Assembly: GCF_023273895.1 (NCBI RefSeq)
Contig: NZ_CP096883.1
Location: 558,001 to 622,000 of the forward strand
Length of the DNA stretch: 64,000 bases
Reading direction: 5' to 3'
DNA from: Sphingobacterium sp. PCS056
GTDB lineage: Bacteria; Bacteroidota; Bacteroidia; Sphingobacteriales; Sphingobacteriaceae
A model generated the notes under the pieces. The model saw nothing but the letters and a program-made list of their open reading frames with translations. It did no database searches and was not told the origin of the DNA. This document shows positions 1-12,788 of this stretch, piece after piece (the stretch's first letter is position 1; every line of letters begins with the position of its first letter). The translations under genes were made by a program, and so were the position numbers.

Positions 1-444
1 GTGGATGTTGACATTAACCCAGGTGATGTCGAGATGCATACTTCTCGTTCTGGTGGTGCAGGTGGACAAAACGTAAATAAAGTAGAAACAAAAGTACAAT
101 TGACTCATAAGCCTTCGGGTATTGTTGTCGTTTGTCAGGTAGAACGTTCACAATTGGCAAACCGTGAGTTGGCTATGGAAATGCTTCGTACTAAACTTTA
201 CGAGATCGAATTGAACAAAAAGAACGGTGATATTGCTGCAAAAAGAAAAACTTTGGTCTCTACAGGTGATCGTTCTGCAAAAATCCGTACTTATAACTAC
301 CCTCAAGGAAGATTTACAGAGCATCGTATTGGTATGACAACATATAATTTGCCAGCTATTTTGGACGGTGATATTCAGCCAATTATCGACGCATTACAGT
401 TTGCTGAGAATGCCGAAAAGATGAAAGACGGAGCCGTAGAGTAG
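1..444 (+). CDS. prfA: Peptide chain release factor 1, C-terminal part (5' end outside window)
   Basis: This is the C-terminal 147 residues of the class I release factor that ends translation at UAA and UAG. The GGQ motif (about window residues 21-23, in [11 protein letters not shown]) inserts into the peptidyl-transferase centre and drives peptidyl-tRNA hydrolysis. The following segment with [14 protein letters not shown] is typical of RF1 rather than RF2. The open frame begins at base 1, so the PxT stop-codon recognition region lies upstream of the window. The GTG at base 1 is internal and should not be read as a start. The next features downstream are tRNA genes with their own promoter. 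Confidence 0.93.
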   Translation: MDVDINPGDVEMHTSRSGGAGGQNVNKVETKVQLTHKPSGIVVVCQVERSQLANRELAMEMLRTKLYEIELNKKNGDIAAKRKTLVSTGDRSAKIRTYNYPQGRFTEHRIGMTTYNLPAILDGDIQPIIDALQFAENAEKMKDGAVE

Positions 445-484
445 TTTTTTTTAAAATAATATTAGCAAATAAAGAAATAAACGC

Positions 485-492
485 TATATTTG
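485..492 (+). promoter_or_regulatory. Promoter -7 box for the tRNA-Asp array
   Basis: TATATTTG fits the Bacteroidota -7 consensus TAnnTTTG and lies 25 nt before the first tRNA-Asp. The upstream -33 element is weak (TTAG-like). No comparable box was seen between the later tRNAs, so the four genes are probably one transcript. Confidence 0.6.
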
Positions 493-517
493 CACACCTT
501 CAAGAGAGAAGGTAAAC

Positions 518-591
518 GGTCTGGTAGTTCAGCTGGTTAGAATACATGCCTGTCACGCATGGGGTCGCGGGTTCGAGTCCCGTCCAGACCG
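518..591 (+). tRNA. tRNA-Asp (GTC), array copy 1
   Basis: A 74-nt cloverleaf with anticodon GTC in the loop CTGTCAC, the usual T arm (GGTTCGAGTCC) and acceptor stem GGTCTGG paired with CCAGACC, then discriminator G. The CCA end is not encoded. First of four tandem copies. Confidence 0.95.
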
Positions 592-641
592 CTAAAAATA
601 GAGAGTAATCTCGAATAGTTCTTTAACAACATTTAAAATTT

Positions 642-715
642 GGTCCGGTAGTTCAGCTGGTTAGAATACATGCCTGTCACGCATGGGGTCGCGGGTTCGA
701 GTCCCGTCCGGACCG
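642..715 (+). tRNA. tRNA-Asp (GTC), array copy 2
   Basis: Same body as copy 1, but the acceptor stem is GGTCCGG/CCGGACC, so one U-A pair has become C-G. Anticodon GTC. CCA is not encoded. Separated from copy 1 by 50 nt. Confidence 0.95.
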
Positions 716-744
716 CCAATTTTAAATAAATCTTTACATTTTTC

Positions 745-818
745 GGTCTGGTAGTTCAGCTGGTTAGAATACATGCCTGTCACGCATGGGGTCGCGGGTT
801 CGAGTCCCGTCCAGACCG
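745..818 (+). tRNA. tRNA-Asp (GTC), array copy 3
   Basis: Acceptor stem GGTCTGG/CCAGACC as in copy 1, anticodon GTC, discriminator G. 29 nt after copy 2. Confidence 0.95.
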
Positions 819-836
819 CCAAAAAATAGTAAAAAC

Positions 837-910
837 GGTCCGGTAGTTCAGCTGGTTAGAATACATGCCTGTCACGCATGGGGTCGCGGGTTCGAGTCCC
901 GTCCGGACCG
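837..910 (+). tRNA. tRNA-Asp (GTC), array copy 4
   Basis: Acceptor stem GGTCCGG/CCGGACC as in copy 2, anticodon GTC. Only 18 nt after copy 3, and followed directly by a terminator hairpin. Confidence 0.95.
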
Positions 911-920
911 CTGGAAAAAA

Positions 921-951
921 AAGCTTTCAATGCAAATTGAAGGCTTTTTTT
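921..951 (+). terminator. Rho-independent terminator of the tRNA-Asp array
   Basis: The 11-bp stem AAGCTTTCAAT / ATTGAAGGCTT (one G-U pair) is followed by a T run ending at 951, only 10 nt after the last tRNA. Confidence 0.8.
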
Positions 952-1262
952 GTTTATATCCAGGTTACACATCCGCACAAGCTGATGGCCCCCTACCCGA
1001 TCTACAGCCAGCACCTCAACTTATGATAACAGCCTGACCTATTTTTTGATTTTCGAATCAATCGTAGTCAGACCTATCACATGTCGCCAGTTCCACTTAT
1101 GTTTATTCAATAGCTGAATACCAACATGATCCCATATCCAGATAAATTCTTACTATTTCGATCAAAGCAATCACGATCCTTTCGTATCTATACTTGTCTA
1201 TAAAAGAGAAGCCCTGGTATACGCGATATACCAAGGCTTCTCTACTGTTATAGCTCAAGCTA
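952..1262. other. Gene-free stretch with terminator of the beta-galactosidase gene
   Basis: I see no credible gene here. The only structure is an inverted repeat at 1205-1243 (AGAGAAGCC...GGCTTCTCT, 16-bp arms with one mismatch). On the minus strand it is followed by TTTTATA, so it probably terminates the beta-galactosidase transcript. Confidence 0.6.
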
Positions 1263-5642
<4,380 letters not shown>

Positions 5643-6212
5643 GTGAGTAAGATCAGTAAATCAAATAAGCTCGAGAATGATGAGCAAATCATAGCCGGTA
5701 TTCAATCGGGTAGTCGTATTGCACTTGATGCAATATATGACTTGTACTACCCGTCTATTGCCCATATGATTGCTCAAAATAACGGAAGCGAAGATGAGGC
5801 AAAAGATATCTTTCAAGAGGCCGTTATCGTGCTTTATGATAAGATTTCAAAAGGTAATTTTGAATTAAGCAGTAAGCTTAAAACTTATCTTTATTCGATT
5901 TGCAGAAGACTTTGGCTTAAGCAGTTAAATCGTGCAGGCTTTGGTTCAGTAGATATCCGGGGTTACGAAGATTCACTACCGGATAACGATGATATCGAGC
6001 AACATCAGGAGCTTGATAAAAAGTTTGATCAAATGGAACATGCGATGTCCCTTTTAGGAGAACCTTGCAAAACCATCCTTCATGATTTTTATATTCAAAA
6101 CCACTCGATGCAGGATATCTGCGAGAAGTTTGGATATACCAATACAGATAATGCCAAAACTCAAAAGTATAAATGCCTGCAAAGATTGAAAAAACTATTT
6201 TTCACGCAATAA
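5643..6212 (+). CDS. ECF-type RNA polymerase sigma factor
   Basis: A 189-residue sigma-70 family factor of the extracytoplasmic-function type. Region 2 (about residues 20-90) contains AKDIFQEAVIVLYDKI for core binding and -10 recognition. Region 4 (about 125-185) has the helix-turn-helix stretch SMQDICEKFGYTN. The start is GTG; I see no better ATG upstream, and the next in-frame methionine lies inside region 2. Nineteen bases separate it from the anti-sigma-like/protease gene, so the two are almost certainly one operon and one regulatory unit. The target regulon cannot be read from the window. Confidence 0.88.
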   Translation: MSKISKSNKLENDEQIIAGIQSGSRIALDAIYDLYYPSIAHMIAQNNGSEDEAKDIFQEAVIVLYDKISKGNFELSSKLKTYLYSICRRLWLKQLNRAGFGSVDIRGYEDSLPDNDDIEQHQELDKKFDQMEHAMSLLGEPCKTILHDFYIQNHSMQDICEKFGYTNTDNAKTQKYKCLQRLKKLFFTQ

Positions 6213-6231
6213 CGAAATAGCATAACAAACA

Positions 6232-7350
6232 ATGAGTATGATGAGTCAACAAGAATTTTTTGAATTAGCAGATCGCTATCTCAGAGATGAAATGGTAAAA
6301 GAAGAACGTTCTTCTTTTGAATCTTTCTGTGCAGAAAATCCTTCTTTCTCGGCGCAATTAACGCAGCACCGTGAATTTGTTAATAATTTGAAAGCAACTC
6401 AAGCTCGTGTAGATTTTAAACAGCAACTAGCACAAGTTGCTAAAGGATATCACAAATCCCACCATCAAGCTCAGGTGATCCCGATGAAACAAACAAAAAT
6501 TGTTTCTTTATGGGCCAAATTGAAAGCAAGTTCACTCGTGGCAGCAGCTGTGGCTGTGGTAGCCGTATTTTCTACTTTATGGATTTCAGGTTACTATAAA
6601 AACATTGATAAAGCCAACACAGATTATAGTGCATTAAAACGCGATATGAACAATGTGAAGAAAGATGTCAATGAACATAATGCTGCACTTAAAAATATCA
6701 ACAATAAATCTACAAAAGCAAATGAAGCCTCAGCTAGCCAATTTGGAGCCACAGGTTTTATGGTTTCCAATAACGGTTATGTGGTGACAAATTACCACGT
6801 AGTAAGCGGTGCCGATTCTATTTATTTGCAAAATAATAAGGGAGAATCGTATAAAGCACAAGTGATCCATTCAGATGCAGCCAATGATTTAGCGATCCTA
6901 TTGATAGAAGATGCTAGCTTTAAAAAAGGCAAGGCACTCCCTTATACGTTTAAAACCGGAGCATCTGATTTAGGTGAAGATATTTACACTATCGGTTTCC
7001 CTCGTGATGAAGCCGTATATGGCCAAGGATATTTGAGTTCTGCAACAGGATATGCAGGAGATACCATCGCGTATCAAATCTCAATTCCGGTGAATCCAGG
7101 AAATAGTGGCGGTCCAGTGATGGATACAAAAGGTAATGTTATCGGAATTATCTCTGGTAAACAGAGAGGTATCGACGGAGCTGCTTTTGCGATCAAAACA
7201 AAATCAATCTTAAAAGCATTGGATGAAATTCCGGCAGACTCCCTACAGGGTCAGGTAAAATTGAATAAGAAAAACATGCTTTCTGGACTTTCACGAACAG
7301 AACAGATCAAGCGAATACAAGATTATATATACATGGTAAAGGTGTATTAA
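6232..7350 (+). CDS. Membrane-anchored trypsin-like serine protease with N-terminal anti-sigma-like domain
   Basis: A 372-residue protein with an unusual order of parts. Residues 1-75 (LADRYLRDEMVKEERSSFE and on) resemble the cytosolic helical domain of Bacteroidota anti-sigma factors. A single membrane helix follows at about 100-119, then a predicted coiled coil (125-155), then a periplasmic HtrA/trypsin-type domain. The catalytic triad is complete: H189 in TNYHVV, D219 in AANDLAIL and S292 in PGNSGGPV. No PDZ domain is present, unlike DegP or DegS. It is cotranscribed with the ECF sigma gene, so it could both hold the sigma factor and sense or cleave something in the periplasm. The protease call is firm; the anti-sigma role is inference. 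Confidence 0.85.
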   Translation: MSMMSQQEFFELADRYLRDEMVKEERSSFESFCAENPSFSAQLTQHREFVNNLKATQARVDFKQQLAQVAKGYHKSHHQAQVIPMKQTKIVSLWAKLKASSLVAAAVAVVAVFSTLWISGYYKNIDKANTDYSALKRDMNNVKKDVNEHNAALKNINNKSTKANEASASQFGATGFMVSNNGYVVTNYHVVSGADSIYLQNNKGESYKAQVIHSDAANDLAILLIEDASFKKGKALPYTFKTGASDLGEDIYTIGFPRDEAVYGQGYLSSATGYAGDTIAYQISIPVNPGNSGGPVMDTKGNVIGIISGKQRGIDGAAFAIKTKSILKALDEIPADSLQGQVKLNKKNMLSGLSRTEQIKRIQDYIYMVKVY

Positions 7351-7373
7351 TTTACAATCAGGAATATAAAACA

Positions 7374-7407
7374 AAAGGGATCAATATAAATATTGATCCC
7401 TTTTTTT
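7374..7407. terminator. Bidirectional terminator between protease and peroxiredoxin genes
   Basis: Stem AAAGGGATCAATA / TATTGATCCCTTT with a 4-nt loop and a T run to 7407. It lies between the converging genes and can serve both. Confidence 0.85.
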
Positions 7408-7427
7408 ATGACAATTTCTGATAAGCC

Positions 7428-8063
7428 CTATAAGTTTGGTTGCGGTGTCGTTCTCAGATACGGTTTGATTTCTTTAAAACCCTTTGGAAATTTTGCAGGA
7501 ATGTCTTCCGTTTTTATTGCTGGAACCACAATCACATCCTCACCATGTTTCCAATCAGCTGGTGTCGCCACTGAATAATCTGCTGTTAACTGTAGGGAAT
7601 CGATCACACGTAAGATCTCATCAAAATTACGTCCCGTAGATGCAGGATAAGTTAATGTCAATTTGATCTTTTTATCTGGGCCAATTATAAATACAGAACG
7701 TACCGTTACCGTAGCAGATGCATTGGGATGAATCATATCATACAATTCAGATACATGTCGATCTTCGTCGGCAATGATAGGAAAATTAACCGTTGTATCC
7801 TGTGTTTCGTTAATATCTTCAATCCAAGCAAAGTGATCCTTTAGAGGATCAACACTTAGAGCAATGGCTTTCACACCTCTTTTATCAAACTCTGATTTTA
7901 ATTTTGCGGTACGCCCAAGTTCAGTGGTACATACAGGTGTATAGTCTGAAGGGTGAGAAAAAAACACAACCCAACTATCTTGAATATACTCATGGAAATC
8001 AATATCTCCTATGGTTGTTTGCGCTTTAAAATTTGGCGCTTCATCTCCTAATCTTAAACTCAT
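7428..8063 (-). CDS. 1-Cys peroxiredoxin (Prx6-type)
   Basis: A 211-residue AhpC/TSA-family peroxidase that reduces hydrogen peroxide and organic hydroperoxides. The peroxidatic cysteine is C45 in SDYTPVCTTE. No other cysteine occurs, so it is a true 1-Cys enzyme needing an external reductant. The long C-terminal domain ending in KPYLRTTPQ is typical of Prx6. An upstream in-frame ATG at 8087 would add eight residues, but it lies only about 6 nt from the predicted transcription start; MSLRLGDEAP is the usual family start. Monocistronic. Confidence 0.9.
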   Translation of the reverse strand: MSLRLGDEAPNFKAQTTIGDIDFHEYIQDSWVVFFSHPSDYTPVCTTELGRTAKLKSEFDKRGVKAIALSVDPLKDHFAWIEDINETQDTTVNFPIIADEDRHVSELYDMIHPNASATVTVRSVFIIGPDKKIKLTLTYPASTGRNFDEILRVIDSLQLTADYSVATPADWKHGEDVIVVPAIKTEDIPAKFPKGFKEIKPYLRTTPQPNL

Positions 8064-8098
8064 ATCTATTTTTTTTAAGTTATACACTATATACTCTA

Positions 8099-8128
8099 CA
8101 AATATAGTAGATTTTTATTCATAACAAA
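8099..8128 (-). promoter_or_regulatory. Promoter of the peroxiredoxin gene
   Basis: Minus strand: TTTG (8125-8128), 18-nt spacer, TATATTTG (8099-8106). The predicted start near 8093 gives a 30-nt leader to the ATG at 8063. Confidence 0.6.
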
Positions 8129-8238
8129 GTCAAAGCTTATTTTTTTACAATTGTTAACAAAAATTTATAATATTTTATTATGCAAGCATAATAAAAAATA
8201 AGTATATTTACTTACAAACCATTACCAATGTACGCATT

Positions 8239-9378
8239 ATGAATTTTGAATTAAGCGAAGAATATAAAATGATTCAGGAAGCTGCACGAGATTTTGCGCA
8301 GCACGATTTAAAACCTGGTGTAATCGAAAGGGATGAAAAAGCAGTATTTCCTTATGAGCAGGTCAAGAAAATGGGCGAATTAGGTTTCATGGGCATGATG
8401 GTATCCACCCAGTACGGGGGTGCCGGCTTAGATACGCTAGCTTACACCCTCGTGCTGGAAGAAATTGCCAAAATAGATGCTTCTGCTGCTGTAATTATGT
8501 CTGTTAATAATTCACTGGTGTGTTATGGACTGGAAGCTTACGGCACTGAGGAGCAAAAAGAAAAATACTTAAAACCACTGGCCAGCGGCCAAAAATTGGG
8601 CGCATTTGCCCTATCTGAGCCCGAAGCAGGATCCGATGCAACCTCCCAACATACAACAGCAATAGATCAAGGAGATCACTATCTATTAAATGGAACTAAA
8701 AATTGGATTACCAATGGCGGAAATGCCGATATCTATCTCATCATAGCACAGACCCATCCAGAAAAAGCACATCGCGGTATCAATGTCTTGATTGTAGAAA
8801 AAGGTATGCCTGGTTTTACCATTGGACCAAAAGAAAATAAATTAGGAATCCGTAGTTCGGACACACATTCGCTTTTATTTACAGATGTCAAAGTCCCCAA
8901 AGAAAATCGGATCGGAGAAGATGGATTCGGATTCAAATTTGCGATGAAAACTTTAGATGGTGGCAGGATTGGTATCGCAGCACAAGCACTGGGTATAGCG
9001 GCTGGTGCGTATGATCTCGCTCTCGCATATGCCCAAGAACGTAAAACTTTTGGTAAACCGATTTCTGATCATCAGGCGATCCAATTTAAACTCGCGGATA
9101 TGGAGGTTGAAATAGAGGCAGCACGGCTACTCACTTATAAAGCAGCTTGGACCAAAGATCAGGAATTGCCTTACAGTAAAGAGGCTGCGATGGCCAAGCT
9201 TCATGCCTCAGAAGTAGCGATGAAAACAAGTATTGAAGCGGTACAAATCCATGGAGGTTACGGATACGTAAAGGAATACCATGTGGAACGCATGATGCGC
9301 GACGCAAAAATAACCCAAATCTACGAAGGAACTTCTGAAATACAGCGATTGGTCATCGCGAGAGAAATCTTAAAATAA
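8239..9378 (+). CDS. Acyl-CoA dehydrogenase (short-chain/butyryl type)
   Basis: A 379-residue flavoenzyme that introduces the alpha,beta double bond into acyl-CoA in beta-oxidation and passes electrons to ETF. It is full length, with the N-terminal helical domain, the FAD-contact segments ALSEPEAGSD and WITNGG, and the C-terminal domain with ERKTFGKPI. The catalytic base is E363 in QIYEGTSEIQ. It stands alone between its own leader and a strong terminator; no ETF or other beta-oxidation gene is adjacent. Short-chain specificity is inferred from overall similarity. Confidence 0.9.
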   Translation: MNFELSEEYKMIQEAARDFAQHDLKPGVIERDEKAVFPYEQVKKMGELGFMGMMVSTQYGGAGLDTLAYTLVLEEIAKIDASAAVIMSVNNSLVCYGLEAYGTEEQKEKYLKPLASGQKLGAFALSEPEAGSDATSQHTTAIDQGDHYLLNGTKNWITNGGNADIYLIIAQTHPEKAHRGINVLIVEKGMPGFTIGPKENKLGIRSSDTHSLLFTDVKVPKENRIGEDGFGFKFAMKTLDGGRIGIAAQALGIAAGAYDLALAYAQERKTFGKPISDHQAIQFKLADMEVEIEAARLLTYKAAWTKDQELPYSKEAAMAKLHASEVAMKTSIEAVQIHGGYGYVKEYHVERMMRDAKITQIYEGTSEIQRLVIAREILK

Positions 9379-9380
9379 AT

Positions 9381-9416
9381 AAAACAAAAGGGAACAAAAT
9401 TGTTCCCTTTTGTTTT
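9381..9416. terminator. Bidirectional terminator after acyl-CoA dehydrogenase
   Basis: A perfect 17-bp inverted repeat, AAAACAAAAGGGAACAA and its complement, with a 2-nt centre. It lies between two converging genes, with T-rich tails on both strands. Confidence 0.85.
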
Positions 9417-9456
9417 ACTGAGACTGGATAGAAAAGATCAGCCAATGTATGGCACT

Positions 9457-9858
9457 TTATTGAGAAAGTTTACTGTCTATTGTTGCCAAGTACCCATAAT
9501 CCTCAAAAGCAAAACTCGATGTCTCTTTCATCACATAATTTAATAACAGCTTAGCTTTCGAAAGCAATTCATGCTGCTGTTCTTTAGCTGGACTTCTCAA
9601 GCCATCATGCATCAAGACCAATGCTAAAGGTCTGATCTGCTCCACATCCAATTCCTCTTTTGCATATTGCAACATTTCTATCCCACTTATTTTAAGAAAA
9701 TTATCGCGGTTATTTTTAAAAAACTCACCATAGGCTTTATCAAATACGAGGGAAGATGGTTCATCAAACACATGCTGCTCATCGACAAGTAATCTCAAAA
9801 ACTTACCCATTTCATTTGTCCAATTCAACAATGAATTACTTTCAAATCTTATTCCCAT
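9457..9858 (-). CDS. Uncharacterised protein coupled to proA
   Basis: 133 residues, predicted mostly helical and cytoplasmic, with no signal peptide or membrane segment. I do not recognise a family or any catalytic motif. The ATG follows the proA stop codon after a single base, so translation is likely coupled and it is the third gene of the proB-proA transcript. It ends before the shared terminator at 9381-9416. A link to proline synthesis is suggested only by position. Confidence 0.75.
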   Translation of the reverse strand: MGIRFESNSLLNWTNEMGKFLRLLVDEQHVFDEPSSLVFDKAYGEFFKNNRDNFLKISGIEMLQYAKEELDVEQIRPLALVLMHDGLRSPAKEQQHELLSKAKLLLNYVMKETSSFAFEDYGYLATIDSKLSQ

Positions 9859-9859
9859 A

Positions 9860-11107
9860 TTATCTTATTTGTCCATTACCTGTTACATACCACTTTTCAG
9901 TCACTAATTTCTCCAAAGCAAAAGGTCCTCTCGCGTGAAGCTTTTGTGTAGAAATACCAATTTCTGCTCCTAAACCAAATTCTCCACCATCTGTAAATCT
10001 GGTAGAAGCATTTGCATATACAGCAGCGGCATCGACAGCATTCATAAATCGTTCCAATTTTTCAGCATCATTAGAAACGATACATTCTGAATGTCTGGAA
10101 GAATAAGTCGCAATATGCTCCAAGGCAGCATCAAGCCCATCTAATACTTTTATGGAACATTTTAAATCCAAAAATTCACGTCCAAAATCAGCAGCATCCG
10201 CTTTTTGCAAATAAGGATAGCGCAGTTGTTTCAAAATGTCATAACTCTTTTCGTCTGCAAAAATCTCCACCTGTTCTTCGAGAAAAGGGACAATAATATG
10301 CTGAAGAAATAAATCCGCAATTGGCGCATCCAATAATACCGTATCCAGGGCATTACATACTGATGGTCTTGATATTTTTGCATTAGCAACAATAGCAACT
10401 GCTTTATCAATGGTAGCAGATTGCTCCACATACGTATGGCACACCCCTGCTCCTGTCTCGATAACGGGAACTTTAGCATGAGCGCGAACAAAATCAATCA
10501 ACGATTGTGAACCGCGAGGTATAATGATATCGACATACTTCGTTGCCGTAAGCAATTCCTGCACAAACTTGCGATCTGTTGGAAGCAGTTGGACAATGTT
10601 TGGATTTAGCTGATTTTTAAGCAATACCTGCTGAATGATTTCAATCAATACAGTATTGGTATGAAAAGCATCGGTCCCTCCCCTTAACAAACAGACATTG
10701 CCCGATCGTAGACAAAGCGCCGCAACATCGATCGTGACATTGGGCCTTGATTCATAAATAACCGCAACAACTCCTAAAGGAACAGCCTTTTTTTCCAACA
10801 ACAATCCATTTTCCAATACCTGCTTGCTTAATAGCTGACCGGATGGATCAGGAAGCTGAGCGACATCGAGCACACTTTTAGCTAATGCCTTTATCCGATC
10901 CTCATTTAAAATCAAACGGTCCCTTTTGGGATCATCGATATCTACTAATTGCACATCCTTTTCATTTTCTGTAAGAATAGCACCAACATTACTCAACAGA
11001 GCATCTGCTAGATCCTGTAAGATCATTTCCTTTTTACCCGAATCCAATTGATTGATATCCCGGGTAGCAGCCCGTGCTGCTTCTAATTGTCTTGTGATAT
11101 TTTCCAT
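9860..11107 (-). CDS. proA: Gamma-glutamyl phosphate reductase
   Basis: This cytoplasmic enzyme performs the second step of proline synthesis: NADPH-dependent reduction of gamma-glutamyl phosphate to glutamate semialdehyde. The 415-residue protein has the ALDH-fold nucleotide-binding region (IYESRPNVTIDVA) and the catalytic cysteine C251 in SRPSVCNALDT. The C-terminal FGLGAEIGISTQKLHARGP is characteristic of ProA. The frame is open for 13 more codons upstream, but those overlap proB. The ATG at 11107 starts one base after the proB stop and gives the family's usual length. Middle gene of proB-proA-9457. Confidence 0.95.
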   Translation of the reverse strand: MENITRQLEAARAATRDINQLDSGKKEMILQDLADALLSNVGAILTENEKDVQLVDIDDPKRDRLILNEDRIKALAKSVLDVAQLPDPSGQLLSKQVLENGLLLEKKAVPLGVVAVIYESRPNVTIDVAALCLRSGNVCLLRGGTDAFHTNTVLIEIIQQVLLKNQLNPNIVQLLPTDRKFVQELLTATKYVDIIIPRGSQSLIDFVRAHAKVPVIETGAGVCHTYVEQSATIDKAVAIVANAKISRPSVCNALDTVLLDAPIADLFLQHIIVPFLEEQVEIFADEKSYDILKQLRYPYLQKADAADFGREFLDLKCSIKVLDGLDAALEHIATYSSRHSECIVSNDAEKLERFMNAVDAAAVYANASTRFTDGGEFGLGAEIGISTQKLHARGPFALEKLVTEKWYVTGNGQIR

Positions 11108-11108
11108 A

Positions 11109-12143
11109 CTATAACAATACGATATCATCGGCATGCGCCAATACAATATCTGTCCGCTTCTCTTTATCTATTAAATCTCCAGCATCCCATTTTGATTTGG
11201 CAACGGCAACAATATTTTCTGCCTCATCAAAAACCTGAAAAACCTCTCCTGCTTCAAATTGCTGTACCACGTCCCTGACACCGACCAGCAGCAGACTTTT
11301 CCGTTGTAACAGCGCTTCCACTGCACCCTGATCGATGATGACTTTTCCTTTAATTAAACTACCGCTGGCCAGCCACTTATTGCGCGAAGAGACTTTCTTT
11401 GGTTGAGCCAAACAGATAGTACCCGTTTCACCTTTTATGGCTTTCAGCAGTGCATTTTCCGTTTGCATACTAAAGATAACGGCCCGAATTCCCATCTGAT
11501 TGGCCAAACGGGCAAAATTTAATTTAGAAGTCATACCCCCCAGACCTACTGAAGATTTATCTGTACGCGCTAATGAAAGCGCGGCCTTATCAATCACTTT
11601 CAATTCTGGGATAACGTTGCCCTCTGCGTCCAAAACTCCAAGTACTGAAGTACTAAATAAGATTTGTTCAGCACCAAATCCAACCGCAATTAAGGTGGCA
11701 AGCTCATCATTATCAGAAAACTTCAATTCTTTATTACTCACCACATCATTCTCATTAGCTACTGGAATAATGTTATTTTTCCATAACGTCTCATACGTGC
11801 TTTTCAATTGCACAAATTGGTTCCTATTGGCAAAATGCTGACGCTCACATAAACTTTGGGCCAATGCAATTTTAAAAGGTTTAAAATAAGTGCTATATAG
11901 TTGTAGTAATAGCGGATTTCCAATCGCTGCAGCCGCTTTACGCTCTGACAGTGTTCCCGCATAACGGGTTAAAAACTTTTTACCGGCTGCAACAGCACCT
12001 GATGAGACCAGAACGATGTTATAATAGGGCTGTAGTTGAGCTACTTGTCTTGCAATTTCTAATAGGGTTCGTTCATCTACTTCGCCATCCGAAGTAGTAA
12101 TGGAAGCCGAGCCAAACTTGATGACAATTATTGGCTTTTTCAT
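11109..12143 (-). CDS. proB: Glutamate 5-kinase
   Basis: The first step of proline synthesis: ATP-dependent phosphorylation of glutamate to gamma-glutamyl phosphate, normally inhibited by proline. The 344-residue protein has an amino-acid-kinase domain (VIKFGSASIT at the N-terminus, LVSSGAVAAG, and NENDVVSNKELKFSDND for substrate and Mg binding) and a C-terminal PUA domain (about 265-344). Because the PUA domain is present it is a full-length kinase, like the E. coli enzyme. It leads the operon; proA follows after one base. Confidence 0.94.
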   Translation of the reverse strand: MKKPIIVIKFGSASITTSDGEVDERTLLEIARQVAQLQPYYNIVLVSSGAVAAGKKFLTRYAGTLSERKAAAAIGNPLLLQLYSTYFKPFKIALAQSLCERQHFANRNQFVQLKSTYETLWKNNIIPVANENDVVSNKELKFSDNDELATLIAVGFGAEQILFSTSVLGVLDAEGNVIPELKVIDKAALSLARTDKSSVGLGGMTSKLNFARLANQMGIRAVIFSMQTENALLKAIKGETGTICLAQPKKVSSRNKWLASGSLIKGKVIIDQGAVEALLQRKSLLLVGVRDVVQQFEAGEVFQVFDEAENIVAVAKSKWDAGDLIDKEKRTDIVLAHADDIVLL

Positions 12144-12299
12144 GTATCTATTTTGTTTAGTTGATTAGGTATTAACTTATTCTTATAAAAATAATGAAGC
12201 CTTTTGACAAAAGAAAGGTTTATAAAAAAAATCGACCAAATAAGTATATTTTATATGGTACAATTTATGTAGGAATACCTGAAATACAAACACCAACAT

Positions 12300-12722
12300 A
12301 TGAAACATTTACTTAATATGGTCATGGTTGCTTCGATTATGTTTATGTCTTGTCAATCCAAGAACAAACAAGCATCACAATCTCCAGAGACTCCCTTAGT
12401 TGGAGCAGACAAAGATGCTCACGGTTGTATAGCAAGTGCAGGCTACACGTGGTCAACCTTAAAAGATAGCTGCGTACGTCCTTTCGAACAAATACAACTC
12501 GACGTTATCGATAATAAAGAAAGTTATCAAACAGCAGCTTTCCTAATCGTTGACGAAAAGAAACAAGCGGCAGAAGTTTTTGTAAAAGAAAGCCCTGAAA
12601 GTATTGTGCTCAAACATGTCCGTGCATATGAGTATGAAAACAAAGATTATAAATTAATGCAGGATCAGCATTGCTGGACGCTGATAAAAGGCAATACCGT
12701 TTTATATAAAGAAAAAGAATAA
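12300..12722 (+). CDS. Putative lipoprotein with conserved two-cysteine motif
   Basis: 140 residues. The N-terminus is a lipoprotein signal with lipobox MFMSC (lipidated C18). The mature part begins with a low-complexity linker, then DAHGCIASAGYTWS and KDSCVRPFE, where two cysteines about 15 residues apart could form a disulfide. I recognise this as a pattern of small Bacteroidota lipoproteins of unknown role; no function can be assigned. Monocistronic, facing the uvrB terminator. Confidence 0.75.
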   Translation: MKHLLNMVMVASIMFMSCQSKNKQASQSPETPLVGADKDAHGCIASAGYTWSTLKDSCVRPFEQIQLDVIDNKESYQTAAFLIVDEKKQAAEVFVKESPESIVLKHVRAYEYENKDYKLMQDQHCWTLIKGNTVLYKEKE

Positions 12723-12734
12723 TAGAAAAAATAA

Positions 12735-12778
12735 TAAGGAGTGCCCTATACAGCATATGATGCTACAGGCACTCCTTA
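12735..12778. terminator. Bidirectional terminator between lipoprotein gene and uvrB
   Basis: Outer stem TAAGGAGTGCC / GGCACTCCTTA, with a further inner pairing AGCAT / ATGCT. It separates two converging genes. Confidence 0.75.
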
Positions 12779-12788
12779 AATGCTATGT

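Noticed and set aside
786..1037. 83-codon frame starting inside the third tRNA-Asp
   Set aside because: It reads through two tRNA genes and a terminator and has no protein-like character.
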